From NCBI GenBank assembly GCA_903891165.1, contig CAITDR010000155.1, positions 1 to 59,408 on the forward strand: a stretch of 59,408 nt of DNA, in the 5' to 3' direction. The position numbers were made by a program, and so were the translations under genes. The DNA is from an uncultured Pseudomonadota bacterium. Lineage in GTDB: Bacteria; Myxococcota_A; UBA796; SXON01. Positions 1 through 7,772 of this stretch are shown here, one piece after another. Positions within the stretch are counted from its first letter, which is position 1, and the number at the start of each line of letters is the position of its first letter. The notes under the pieces were generated by a model that was not told the DNA's origin, ran no database searches, and saw only the letters and a program-made list of their open reading frames with translations.

Positions 1-293
1 AAGATCACCGCGTTGGTATGAAGCTTAAAGCTGCGGAAGAGTCGATTGCCGCGGTTGATGGCGAAGGCATACTCCACCAGCTGGTCAAATTGCGGATGCA
101 ACGTGGGCTCGCCCAGCCAGTGTGGGCAGAGATGTACCTCTTCCCCGGCCTTCTCCAGCCCTAAAAGAGCGTGGCGCCATGCCGAAAAGCTCATAAAGCG
201 CATCGGCACTCCGTGCGCTTCGTCCCGCAGGGACTGGCTGCACATCCGGCAGCGCAGGTTGCAGTGGTCGGTGAGCTCCAGGTTCAGGTTCAC
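1..293 (-). CDS. Radical SAM protein, N-terminal part (cut by window edge)
   Basis: The reading frame opens with a GTG at 293 that overlaps the TGA of the upstream gene (GTGA) and runs off the left edge, leaving 97 codons. The visible start contains CNLRCRMC (Cys11, Cys15, Cys18), the CxxxCxxC motif that holds the [4Fe-4S] cluster of radical S-adenosylmethionine enzymes, followed by a GEPTLHP stretch that matches the SAM-binding GGE-type strand. The fold, AdoMet cleavage chemistry and cytosolic location follow from the family. The substrate cannot be told. Translational coupling to the neighbouring radical SAM gene suggests that both act in one pathway. An upstream in-frame GTG two codons earlier is an alternative start. 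Confidence 0.8.
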   Translation of the reverse strand, partial: MNLNLELTDHCNLRCRMCSQSLRDEAHGVPMRFMSFSAWRHALLGLEKAGEEVHLCPHWLGEPTLHPQFDQLVEYAFAINRGNRLFRSFKLHTNAVI

Positions 294-1345
294 AGCCACT
301 CCCGGATGGCACGTTCGTGGGCGAGAATGTTTTCTGAGCACTCCGCGCAGCGTCCGGTGGGCTTTCCCCGCCGCATTCCGCCCCGCACGGCCTCCAGCAT
401 GGGAGAGGAATGCCAGTGCTCAGCCAGACTGCCGGAGGCTAGGGACTCCCCCTCCCCCGCCAGGACACAGCAGGGCGAAAGCCGGCCATCAGCCTGGATC
501 GTCAGATGGTGCCAGGCTTTCAGGCAAGGGGCCGCCCGCAGGCCGGAGCCAGAGAGGGGAGGAGCCGGAGGCGCCAGCCCGCGCTCCAGAGCGCGCTCCC
601 CGAGAAAAAGAGGCAACGTCGTCGGGAGAGAGAGGGCATCTGATAGGGCGATCCAGTCAGGTAAACTCTCCTGAAAGGATACTTTTTCTGCGGCTGAGAG
701 CGCCAGAGAATGCTGCTCGGGTCGATAGGCCACCAGTGCATCCACGTCCACCCGAAAGGCCCCCAAAGCCGCCGCGAGCCGCAAAATATCCCCTGTTTCT
801 CGCCAATTCTCCCGCGTGAGGACCATGTGCAATGCGATCCGGGGGAGACGACGCTCGCCGCGCAGGCGCCGCAGCTGACAGGCCGCACGGATGGTCTTGC
901 GAAAGGCGCCCGGCCGCCCCCGCAGCCGATCATGGGTAGCTGGAGAGGCTCCATCCACCGAAAAGTGAACCTCATCCCAGCCGATATCCACCAGGTCCTG
1001 AAGCAGGGCCCCGGGCATCAAGGTGCCATTGGTGGTCAGCATACCCTCCAGCCCAAGGGCCTTGGCCCGTCGCATGAGAGGCATGGTGGAGAGTGAAATC
1101 ATCGGCTCTCCTCCACCCAGAACCATCAAACGCCGTGCTCCAAGATGAGCCGCCTCCTCCAGCAGCGCCAGCCAACGCTCGGTCGGCAGTTCGCCCCGGG
1201 CCGGCTGGTGGCGTTCGGTGGTATCGCAAAAGCTGCAGTCCAGGTTGCAGCGCAGCGTGGGGTAGACCTCCAGCGTCCAGGGCCCCACCGGAGCCCCGGC
1301 CTCACGCGCCCGCACCCGCTCCGCGATAGCCGCTCGCTCGTCCAC
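290..1345 (-). CDS. Radical SAM/SPASM-domain protein
   Basis: 351 residues with a GTG start. CNLDCSFC (Cys33, Cys37, Cys40) is the radical SAM cluster motif and GGGEPM the SAM-binding motif. The C-terminal third carries further cysteines (APCLKAWH, SPCCVL and RCAECSE) in the arrangement of a SPASM/twitch auxiliary iron-sulfur domain, which is common in enzymes that modify peptides or other bound substrates. No precursor peptide gene is seen nearby, so the substrate is unknown. The stop overlaps the start of the next radical SAM gene, so the two are almost certainly co-transcribed. The divergent lipoprotein gene at 1424 leaves only 78 bases for both promoters. The radical SAM assignment is firm; the SPASM call is fairly sure. 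Confidence 0.85.
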   Translation of the reverse strand: MDERAAIAERVRAREAGAPVGPWTLEVYPTLRCNLDCSFCDTTERHQPARGELPTERWLALLEEAAHLGARRLMVLGGGEPMISLSTMPLMRRAKALGLEGMLTTNGTLMPGALLQDLVDIGWDEVHFSVDGASPATHDRLRGRPGAFRKTIRAACQLRRLRGERRLPRIALHMVLTRENWRETGDILRLAAALGAFRVDVDALVAYRPEQHSLALSAAEKVSFQESLPDWIALSDALSLPTTLPLFLGERALERGLAPPAPPLSGSGLRAAPCLKAWHHLTIQADGRLSPCCVLAGEGESLASGSLAEHWHSSPMLEAVRGGMRRGKPTGRCAECSENILAHERAIREWL

Positions 1346-1423
1346 GTCAGAAGCGTAGCGCGGCCCTGCCCTCTGCGCCTTGCCCCTGGCGTGCTGGGCG
1401 TACCTTCTGCTACCATCTGCCCT

Positions 1424-1858
1424 ATGAACCTGCTCGCCCTCTTCTTCCTCGCCTGCACCTCTTCCACCGGCTCCAAGGAGAGCCTGGACTCCAGCACGCC
1501 CGGCTTCTGCGAAAAAGTCTCCGATGGAGGCAGCTATGAAGCGGCAGACCGCGCCGGAAGCAGCTCCTCGGGGGATCTGGTGGTGAAGGTGATCACCGTT
1601 GAAGATGTGGACATTCGCAATCCTCTCTACATCGCTTTTAAGGACTACACCCTGGAGAATACCGATACGGGTGGCATCCAGCAGACCGGCCAGACCAGCG
1701 GCGACGGCATCGCCACGATTACCGGCCTGGGCCCAGGGAATTGGTCTTTCCAGGCATCCTTTGCACGCGGCAGCCGCATCTGTACGGCGGAGCTGTCCGT
1801 ACCGGTGACCGCCGGACAGCTGACCACGGGCTGCGTGGTCATGTCCTGTCCGGACTGA
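1424..1858 (+). CDS. Small predicted lipoprotein, Ig-like
   Basis: 144 residues from the ATG at 1424. MNLLALFFLAC is a very short signal sequence ending in a lipobox cysteine, with no positive charge before the hydrophobic run. A Ser/Thr-rich linker follows, then a domain with a TSGDGIATITGLGPGNW stretch that resembles a carboxypeptidase-regulatory-like or other Ig-like beta sandwich. A longer in-frame reading upstream exists but overlaps the radical SAM gene on the other strand and would bury the signal. Location is probably periplasmic, membrane-anchored. The gene ends directly against the convergent gene at 1859 with no intergenic base. Function unknown. Confidence 0.7.
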   Translation: MNLLALFFLACTSSTGSKESLDSSTPGFCEKVSDGGSYEAADRAGSSSSGDLVVKVITVEDVDIRNPLYIAFKDYTLENTDTGGIQQTGQTSGDGIATITGLGPGNWSFQASFARGSRICTAELSVPVTAGQLTTGCVVMSCPD

Positions 1859-2299
1859 CTATTCGTCGTAGCTGTGGTGCTGCTCGGGCGGCGGGGGCGG
1901 CGCCCGGACGGCAGCCTCGGGCACCCAATAGCCTGGGATCCACGAGCCTTCTTCGGAGTAGTAGCCCTCCATCCATACCCAGCCTGAGCGCACATCTTCA
2001 CGCCAGTAGCCCTCTACCCAGGAAGAACCTACCCAATGGCCGGCCACCCACTGGTAGCCCCCGCGCCGTTCCTCGGGTTCCCAGTGACCGGGCAGCCAGC
2101 GCCCATAGGGATCATAGTGGCCTTCGACCCAGTACCAGCCCGGACGATGATCAGGGATATAGGTGGGAATCCAGGGATTGACCCGCACCACCACCACCGG
2201 GCGCGGGGGAACAAAAACCGGGCGAGGAGGGTGATAGTGAGGCCGCGGTCGGGCGTCCGCCGTGGAGAACAGGGCAAGCAGGATCAGCGCGAGGTGCAT
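1859..2299 (-). CDS. Secreted WxxGxW/YxWxxG-repeat protein
   Basis: 146 residues from the ATG at 2299, which has GGAG seven bases upstream; a longer in-frame reading to 2392 lacks support. MHLALILLALFSTADA is a short signal peptide. After a proline-rich segment come repeated motifs such as WYWVEGHYDP, WLPGHW, YQWVAGHW, WVEGYW, WVWMEGYY and WIPGYW, typical of the YxWxxG/BcpO-related WxxGxW repeat family seen in many proteobacterial periplasmic or surface proteins of unknown role. It is transcribed divergently from the transporter-like lipoprotein gene at 2386. The repeat family is clear; the function is not known. Confidence 0.75.
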   Translation of the reverse strand: MHLALILLALFSTADARPRPHYHPPRPVFVPPRPVVVVRVNPWIPTYIPDHRPGWYWVEGHYDPYGRWLPGHWEPEERRGGYQWVAGHWVGSSWVEGYWREDVRSGWVWMEGYYSEEGSWIPGYWVPEAAVRAPPPPPEQHHSYDE

Positions 2300-2385
2300 G
2301 GAGAGCTCCAAAGAAAAATGCGGGGCACCTCCCTTGGACGCTGGAGATAGCCGGTTCATTCGACTTCGGGATAGGGGTGGCCCCG

Positions 2386-4059
2386 ATGGCAACCCTGCTG
2401 CTCCTCCTGGCCTGCAGCGCTCCCGCGCCTGAGGTACAGGCGCGCGGAAGTACCCGCACGCTCCATGTGGAAAGTACGATCCCCTTTGACGAAGTGCGCT
2501 TGCTCAGTCCCGACGGCAGCCTGCGTCTTCTCCGGCACCTGCCCGCGCCCACACGGCTGCTGGAGTTGCCCGTCGAGCTGCCTGCCGGGGAGTGGGTGGC
2601 GGAAGTAGATGGGATAAAAGCACCTTTTCAGGTATTGCCATCGTCTCCGGTGGCGCTTCAGGTACAACCGCAGCCGGGAAGCCCCTGGGAGGATGCACCG
2701 CCACGGATGACAGTGCCCGTCCTGCAGGGCAACACAACCGAGGTGGTTCTCGGACTTTTGTCTGGCCCTGGCGCCCCTTCTTCGGTGGAGCTGCAGCCGC
2801 TGGGGACAATTCCGCTGGTGAGCGGGCGCGAGCTGAAGACGATCCAGTTGGGTGCAGAGCCGGTCCAGTTGATCTTGGATCCCGGCGGGCCCCTGGAGCG
2901 CCCCCTGCGCCTGGAGCCACGGTTGTTGGAGCTGGGAGTTCTCCAAAAAAACATCTCCTTGGACCAACATTTTTTTCCGGCGGACGCAGAAGGGGACATC
3001 GATCCAGCGCGACCGGCCTTCCAGGTAAACCTGGGGGCAGCGCGGTGGGAGCCGCTGCGCGCGCGGCTGCGTACGGGGAGGCGCTCGGACCTGGAGGCGG
3101 CCTGGGCATGGTGGTCTTTTTTACTGTCGAACCACGGGGATCTTCCTCTGGATCTGGTAGTCACACTGGACTTCAAAGACGATGCTTTCCGCAGCCGCAG
3201 TCGCGATGGAGGAAGGCCCCAGGTGTCCGCGCTGGTACGTGTGCCCGCAGGGGGGGATAGTCGTGTAGCAATTCCGGTCCATGTGGACAAGGAGAAGGTT
3301 GAAAGTGATCACTATCCGGTAGACCTGAGCATCCGCCTGCCAGGCAGCGATCAGCGACTCCTCCATCAGGAGCTGGAACTGTTTGTAAGTCGGTCGGATG
3401 GATGGTCAGGGGCTGGTTTTTTATCAATGGTCCTGGCGGCGACGGCGGGAAGCCTTTGGGCGGCCCTGCGCCTGCGGCACTGGCTGAACAGCATCCCCAC
3501 CGCAGAGCTGATGATGATCTCCATGGTGGGAAGTGCACTTTTTGTGGTCGGGGCCGTGGCCGATCTGGTTACGGTGTCCATCTCCGCCCTGTCAGGACCT
3601 TTTTCCATCTTTCTTGCTGGACTTCCCAGCGAGGCCGCCCGTGTACTCCTCCTGGGCAGCCTGCTGAGCCTGCGCCCGCAGCCGGGAACCCTGAGCCTGG
3701 CGATTTTGGTGGGCTGGCTGATGCGGGGCTTGGCCCTGGGGGCCTTCACCCCCGTGGACCCACTTTTTGTCGGATCTTCCATATTTTTTGGAGAGCTGTG
3801 TGCTTGGGCGGCAGGGCTTACCCGCGGGCGGCCTTGGGCGGGACAACCGGGAAGCTGGATCCGCCTTTCTGCCGCCTTCTGCCTCCCTTCTCTGGCCTCG
3901 GCCTTGGGCGGCTTGACGGTCCATGCGGTGTTGTACCGGCTGTACTATGCGCCATGGTATCTGGTGCTGGTGGGAATCTTTCCAGGTCTACTCTATCCTT
4001 TTTTGTCGTCGCTCCTGGCTGCGCGCTTGGTGAACCGCCTGCGGCAGGTGGCGCCATGA
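2386..4059 (+). CDS. Lipoprotein domain fused to a multi-pass membrane protein, putative ECF-type S component
   Basis: 557 residues from the ATG at 2386 (a GTG at 2377 is the alternative). MATLLLLLAC is a short lipobox signal. Residues about 15-345 form a beta-rich exported region. From about residue 345 there are five to seven hydrophobic segments, as in integral membrane transport subunits, with a charged loop near ELCAWAAGLTRG. The next gene, overlapping by ATGA, encodes two fused ECF-like ATPases, so by context this is a candidate substrate-binding S component (YkoE/ThiW-like layout), carrying an extra exported domain at its N-terminus. Such a fusion is unusual. Substrate unknown. The membrane topology is seen in the sequence; the S-component role is inferred from the neighbour. 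Confidence 0.6.
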   Translation: MATLLLLLACSAPAPEVQARGSTRTLHVESTIPFDEVRLLSPDGSLRLLRHLPAPTRLLELPVELPAGEWVAEVDGIKAPFQVLPSSPVALQVQPQPGSPWEDAPPRMTVPVLQGNTTEVVLGLLSGPGAPSSVELQPLGTIPLVSGRELKTIQLGAEPVQLILDPGGPLERPLRLEPRLLELGVLQKNISLDQHFFPADAEGDIDPARPAFQVNLGAARWEPLRARLRTGRRSDLEAAWAWWSFLLSNHGDLPLDLVVTLDFKDDAFRSRSRDGGRPQVSALVRVPAGGDSRVAIPVHVDKEKVESDHYPVDLSIRLPGSDQRLLHQELELFVSRSDGWSGAGFLSMVLAATAGSLWAALRLRHWLNSIPTAELMMISMVGSALFVVGAVADLVTVSISALSGPFSIFLAGLPSEAARVLLLGSLLSLRPQPGTLSLAILVGWLMRGLALGAFTPVDPLFVGSSIFFGELCAWAAGLTRGRPWAGQPGSWIRLSAAFCLPSLASALGGLTVHAVLYRLYYAPWYLVLVGIFPGLLYPFLSSLLAARLVNRLRQVAP

Positions 4060-5594
4060 TCCGGCTGCGCCAAGCGAGCTACCGCTATTTGACCGGGGAT
4101 TTTCAGGTTGGACCTTTAGATTTGACGGTGGAGCCTGGCGAACGCCTGCTGATCACCGGGGCTTCGGGTTCTGGGAAGTCCACACTCCTTCGACTGATGG
4201 CGGGTCTCCTGCAGCGCCATGGAAAGGGGGAAGTGGGGGGAGAGACTCGGATTAATTTGGATGATCCTGGACGACTGGAAGCGGCAGCGCGGGTTTCCAC
4301 GCTGGGTTTTGTCTCCCAGGATCCTGAGGACGCGACGCTATGCGGGACGGTGGAGGATGAAGTCAGCTTCTCCCTGGAGAATCGGGGGGATGCCGCCATA
4401 GAAATCGGGAAACGTGTGGAGCAGTTGTTGACTGCGGTGAACCTGCCAGGCAAAAACCTCCAGGATCCTCGGCGTCTTTCTGGAGGTCAGCAGCAACGGA
4501 TGATGGTGGCGGCGGCACTGGCGGGAGGGGCACCCGTGCTGCTGTTGGACGAACCGCTGGCCCAGCTCGATCCCGTCGGCGCCGAGGAGCTGCTGCTGCT
4601 GCTGAAAAATTTGAGCGAAGGCGGGGTAGCGGTGGTGATGGTGGAGCACCGTCTGGAGCTGGCGCTCCCCTGGGCCAGCCGCTGTGTGGTGATGAAGGCG
4701 GGCCGGGTGGTGGCCGATCCACTGGCTACATCCATGCAACTTTCTCTGTGGGATCTGCAGGCTCCTACCATCGCTCGGGTGACGATGCTTGTGCCGCCCC
4801 CGTGGCGCGCCCGCGTCCACTGGCGTTGGTCCCCCCCAGAGGTGGGTTCTACCGCCTTGACCGCCGAAAATCTCAGCTTCGGCTGGCCCGGCTCCCCTCC
4901 ACTTTTTTCGCGGCTACAGCTCCACCTTCGGCGGGGGGAGCGGGTTGCGTTGATGGGGGCCAACGGGGTGGGCAAGAGCAGCCTGCTGCGGGTGCTGGCG
5001 GGGCATCAGCCGCCGCTAGCCGGTACAATTACCGGGGATCGCCCCATCGCGGTGCCTCAGAATCCCGATCTCTCCCTCTTCTGCGCCACCGTCGAGGAGG
5101 AGATCTGCTTTGCGATGGAAGAACGCGGAGTCCCTCGGGCGGACCAACGTGCAAAAGCTGCGATCATCGCGGAAAAGTTTGGGCTGGAGAAGCTCCTGGC
5201 CTCCCCTCCGCAGGCTCTTTCACGTGGGCAACGCTTGCGGGTGGCCGTGGCCGCGGCCCTGGGTGCAGAGCCGGGTCTGTTGCTCCTGGACGAGCCCACC
5301 GCCGGTCAGGATCTACCGCAGGTGGAGCGGATGTTTCGCGGTCTTCCTACGGAAATTGCACTCCTCTTCGCTTGCCACGATCCGGAAGTGGTGCTGCGAG
5401 AGGCCACGCGCCTTTGGGTGCTTTTCCCTGGCGGACTTTTGGACGGGCCGCCGCTGGAAACCCTCCAACGGGCCCTGGCACTGGGCTGCCCGCTGCGTCT
5501 TCCTCCGCTGGCGGAGATCGGTCTTCCTCTGGGAATTGACCCAACGAGCCTGGATGTAAGCCGCTTTGCGGCATTGCTTGAGTCTGACTCTTGA
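4056..5594 (+). CDS. ECF-type transporter ATPase with two fused ABC domains
   Basis: 512 residues; the ATG at 4056 overlaps the preceding stop (ATGA). Domain 1 has Walker A GASGSGKST (35-43), signature LSGGQQQR and Walker B VLLLDEP. Domain 2 has Walker A GANGVGKSS (about 301-309), the degenerate signature LSRGQRLR and LLLLDEP. Both have the short loops typical of EcfA/CbiO-type energy-coupling ATPases, here joined in one chain, as in YkoD-like proteins. It should sit on the cytoplasmic face and drive vitamin or metal uptake with an S and a T component. A T component is not adjacent; the only candidate in the window is at 20032. The second signature is altered (SRGQ), so the two sites may be unequal. 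Confidence 0.88.
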   Translation: MIRLRQASYRYLTGDFQVGPLDLTVEPGERLLITGASGSGKSTLLRLMAGLLQRHGKGEVGGETRINLDDPGRLEAAARVSTLGFVSQDPEDATLCGTVEDEVSFSLENRGDAAIEIGKRVEQLLTAVNLPGKNLQDPRRLSGGQQQRMMVAAALAGGAPVLLLDEPLAQLDPVGAEELLLLLKNLSEGGVAVVMVEHRLELALPWASRCVVMKAGRVVADPLATSMQLSLWDLQAPTIARVTMLVPPPWRARVHWRWSPPEVGSTALTAENLSFGWPGSPPLFSRLQLHLRRGERVALMGANGVGKSSLLRVLAGHQPPLAGTITGDRPIAVPQNPDLSLFCATVEEEICFAMEERGVPRADQRAKAAIIAEKFGLEKLLASPPQALSRGQRLRVAVAAALGAEPGLLLLDEPTAGQDLPQVERMFRGLPTEIALLFACHDPEVVLREATRLWVLFPGGLLDGPPLETLQRALALGCPLRLPPLAEIGLPLGIDPTSLDVSRFAALLESDS

Positions 5595-5660
5595 CCCGTA
5601 AAGACCTCACTACCTGATCATCGAGCCACAGCTTCCGACTGGTCGGTACATTTTCGGCAT

Positions 5661-5688
5661 TTGCGCGCGAAAATCTTGAGGTTATACA
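5661..5688 (+). promoter_or_regulatory. Possible sigma-70-type promoter
   Basis: TTGCGC at 5661-5666 and TATACA at 5683-5688 are separated by 16 bases and lie 20 bases upstream of the ATG at 5708. This is the only sizeable gap (113 bases) between the transporter ATPase and the hydroxylase gene, so a promoter is expected here. The -35 match is partial. Weak evidence. Confidence 0.3.
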
Positions 5689-5707
5689 TCGCTGGCTTGG
5701 AGGAGCC

Positions 5708-6304
5708 ATGCTCAGCGCAACCCCCGAATCCCCCCCGATGTTCGAGAACAAGCTTATCGACTTTTTCTCTCGGGTTCCCTGGTTTGCGGTCCCCATCGTC
5801 TTTCTGCCCCTGATCGGGGGTAGCTTTGCCTGGGGCCTTCTGCGCGCGGGGGCTACCCTGGTCCCCAGCATCGGTGCCTTTGCCATCGGGGTTTTTGTGT
5901 GGACCCTGACGGAATACTGGCTTCACCGGACCCTCTTCCACTGGACGCCCAACACTTCTTGGGGGCCCCGCTTTCACTTCATCCTGCACGGCGTCCACCA
6001 CGATCTGGTGAACGACCGCTACCGTCTGGTGATGCCGCCCGCAGCAAGTCTCGGCCTTGGTGTTCTCTTCTTTGGTCTTTGGTACCTGATCCTCGGGCCG
6101 GTCTGGGTCTACCCCTTCTTCGCAGGCAAAATGTTCGGCTATCTCGCCTACGACATGACCCACTACTACGTCCACCATGGTAAGGTCTATGGGAAGTGGT
6201 TCAAGCGCCTCCGCGCGCACCATATGAACCACCACCACAACAAAGAAGGAAGGAAATTTGGGGTCAGCACCACGCTTTGGGATCACGTCTTCGGCACCTG
6301 CTGA
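5708..6304 (+). CDS. Fatty acid hydroxylase / sterol desaturase family membrane enzyme
   Basis: 198 residues. Hydrophobic segments alternate with histidine clusters HRTLFH, HGVHHD, HYYVHHGK and HMNHHH, the di-iron ligand pattern of the fatty acid hydroxylase superfamily. The size, and an HxxxxH followed by HxxHH and a late HxxHH, fit the fatty acid 2-hydroxylase (FA2H/Scs7) branch without the cytochrome b5 domain. The expected reaction is O2-dependent hydroxylation of a lipid acyl chain in the inner membrane. GGAGG lies just upstream (5700-5704). Its stop overlaps the start of the SGNH hydrolase by one base, so the two are coupled. The exact substrate (2-hydroxy fatty acid, perhaps for sphingolipid or lipid A) is inference. 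Confidence 0.82.
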   Translation: MLSATPESPPMFENKLIDFFSRVPWFAVPIVFLPLIGGSFAWGLLRAGATLVPSIGAFAIGVFVWTLTEYWLHRTLFHWTPNTSWGPRFHFILHGVHHDLVNDRYRLVMPPAASLGLGVLFFGLWYLILGPVWVYPFFAGKMFGYLAYDMTHYYVHHGKVYGKWFKRLRAHHMNHHHNKEGRKFGVSTTLWDHVFGTC

Positions 6305-7272
6305 TGCGCTGGCCTCGTAGGCTTCTTTTCAGCCTTCTTCCCCTGCTGCTCCTGGTTTTTGGGGCGGAAGGGGCCTTGAGGGCATTGGGCTGGCCCAAGA
6401 AGGACAGTGGGCGCGAATTCACCCACTCCGAAATCTACTGGGTCGAAGACGCCTCGCTGCGAAAGCAGGCTTTTCCCCACAAAGAAACGGGCGGATCCTT
6501 CCGGGTCAGCACCGACGCCAACGGTCTCCGTTTCCCCTTGCACGCCGAGGAAAAGACGCCCGGCACCTTCCGGGTGATGACCTTGGGCTGCTCCACCACT
6601 TTCGGCTGGGGCGTGGACGATGAGGCAAGCTGGCCTGCGCGAGTCGAGGCGATCCTCCAGGAAGGTGGCCATAAAGTGGAGGTCATCAACGGCGGCCAGC
6701 CCGGCTACTCCTCCTTCCAGGGGCTCTGGCTCTGGGAGCAGACCCTCCACCGCTACCAGCCCGATCTGGTGATCTTCAGCTACATCGTCCAGGATTCGCG
6801 GAAGGTATCCTATTCCGACCAGTCCCAAGCAATCCTGCAGTCCAATGCTGACTTTCTCAAGCAGAACCTGCTCTATCGATCGGTTCTCTATCAGTGGTCC
6901 CTGAACCAGATCAACGGCTGGCGTATCGAGTCCAAGGACCGCAGCCAGACCGACTTCCGCGTACCCCTGGTGGAGTACAAGGACAACATCCGGGCGATGC
7001 TCAAAAATACCCAGGAAGTCGGTGCGAAGATGATGTTGTTCGGCTTTCCGCTGGAGCGGGAGGGCTACACCGGCGAACACCGCCGTATCATGCACGCGGC
7101 CGCAGATGTGCTGGCGCTGCCCATCTACGATCCGCAGCCGGAATTCGAACGAATTACATCCCAGCAGGTCCTGTATTTTCCGCAGGACCGCGGGCACGCA
7201 AATGCAGAAGGAAACAACTTGATCGCCCAGGGTATGGCCCAATTCCTGGTGGCGCAGAAGCTGGTTCCCTAA
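6304..7272 (+). CDS. Membrane-anchored SGNH/GDSL hydrolase-like protein
   Basis: 322 residues; the ATG at 6304 shares its A with the stop of the hydroxylase gene (TGATG). MRWPRRLLFSLLPLLLLVFG is a normal charged signal anchor. Block I is GCSTTFGWG (serine in a GxS context), then GGQPGYSSFQ (block II glycine) and a C-terminal DRGHANAEGN with Asp and His in the block V arrangement, so the catalytic triad appears complete. Members are periplasmic esterases or acyltransferase partners, often acting on polysaccharides. A paralogue is encoded at 18944. Coupling to a lipid hydroxylase suggests a lipid or glycolipid substrate (inference). Confidence 0.78.
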   Translation: MRWPRRLLFSLLPLLLLVFGAEGALRALGWPKKDSGREFTHSEIYWVEDASLRKQAFPHKETGGSFRVSTDANGLRFPLHAEEKTPGTFRVMTLGCSTTFGWGVDDEASWPARVEAILQEGGHKVEVINGGQPGYSSFQGLWLWEQTLHRYQPDLVIFSYIVQDSRKVSYSDQSQAILQSNADFLKQNLLYRSVLYQWSLNQINGWRIESKDRSQTDFRVPLVEYKDNIRAMLKNTQEVGAKMMLFGFPLEREGYTGEHRRIMHAAADVLALPIYDPQPEFERITSQQVLYFPQDRGHANAEGNNLIAQGMAQFLVAQKLVP

Positions 7273-7330
7273 GTCCGGCCCTTTTCAACGGCCCCCCCGT
7301 GTTTATCCACTCGCCCCGGAGTCTCCGCAC

Positions 7331-7633
7331 ATGATGTTCGTCATTCTGCTTGAGCTGAATGCCCGCAAAGAAGACCAGTACGCCGACCTGGAGCGGGCGA
7401 TCAAGGCCCTGGGCGACTGGTCCAACCGGGTGAAGGGCCAGTGGCTGGTACAGTCCCGCTTCCCGGCCGCTCAGATCCGTGACCTGCTAAAGCCCCATAT
7501 TGAGGCGGGTGACCGCCTGTTTGTGGCACGCCTGACTGGATCCTGGTCGGCCACCAACATGGGGACCGGCTTCCAGGAATGGATGAACCGCCGCAGCTAC
7601 GAGACGCCTCCCGGCCGTAGCGGCGCTCGCTGA
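7331..7633 (+). CDS. Small SinR/Cas2-like ferredoxin-fold protein
   Basis: 100 residues; start at 7331, with a second ATG at 7334. The pattern FVILLELN, then YADLERAIKALG, W..VKGQWLVQS, IRDLLKPHI, GDRLFVARLTG is that of a small stand-alone family often labelled SinR family in databases and related in fold to Cas2/VapD (beta-alpha-beta with a tryptophan in the middle). No CRISPR array, Cas1 or toxin-antitoxin partner is visible nearby, so a CRISPR role is unlikely. It lies between an SGNH hydrolase and fusA and is followed by a terminator-like hairpin. Function unknown; family recognition is from memory of the motif spacing. Confidence 0.65.
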   Translation: MMFVILLELNARKEDQYADLERAIKALGDWSNRVKGQWLVQSRFPAAQIRDLLKPHIEAGDRLFVARLTGSWSATNMGTGFQEWMNRRSYETPPGRSGAR

Positions 7634-7683
7634 AGCAGCAATCCGGCACCTCACCTTGCGCGGAGCGACCCTACAGGATAGTC

Positions 7684-7747
7684 GCGCCGCCCGCAGCGGC
7701 TTTCGTCTGCGTGCCCCAAGGGGCACACGAACGGCGGCCGGTTTTTT
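7684..7747 (+). terminator. Terminator-like nested hairpin upstream of fusA
   Basis: An outer stem GCCGCC (7686-7691) can pair with GGCGGC (7733-7738), and an inner perfect stem GTGCCCC/GGGGCAC lies at 7711-7726. Six T follow at 7742-7747, 25 bases before the fusA start. It could end transcription from the upstream genes or act as an attenuator in the fusA leader. No pairing energy was computed. Confidence 0.5.
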
Positions 7748-7772
7748 CCTGTAAGCATCGGATGGAACGCGA

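Noticed and set aside
3402-4055. N-terminal extension of the ABC ATPase frame
   Set aside because: It overlaps the S-component gene in another frame; the ATGA at 4056 and the ATPase start motif set the true start.
7711-7726. Hairpin upstream of fusA as a riboswitch
   Set aside because: Too short and with no recognisable riboswitch core; read as terminator-like only.
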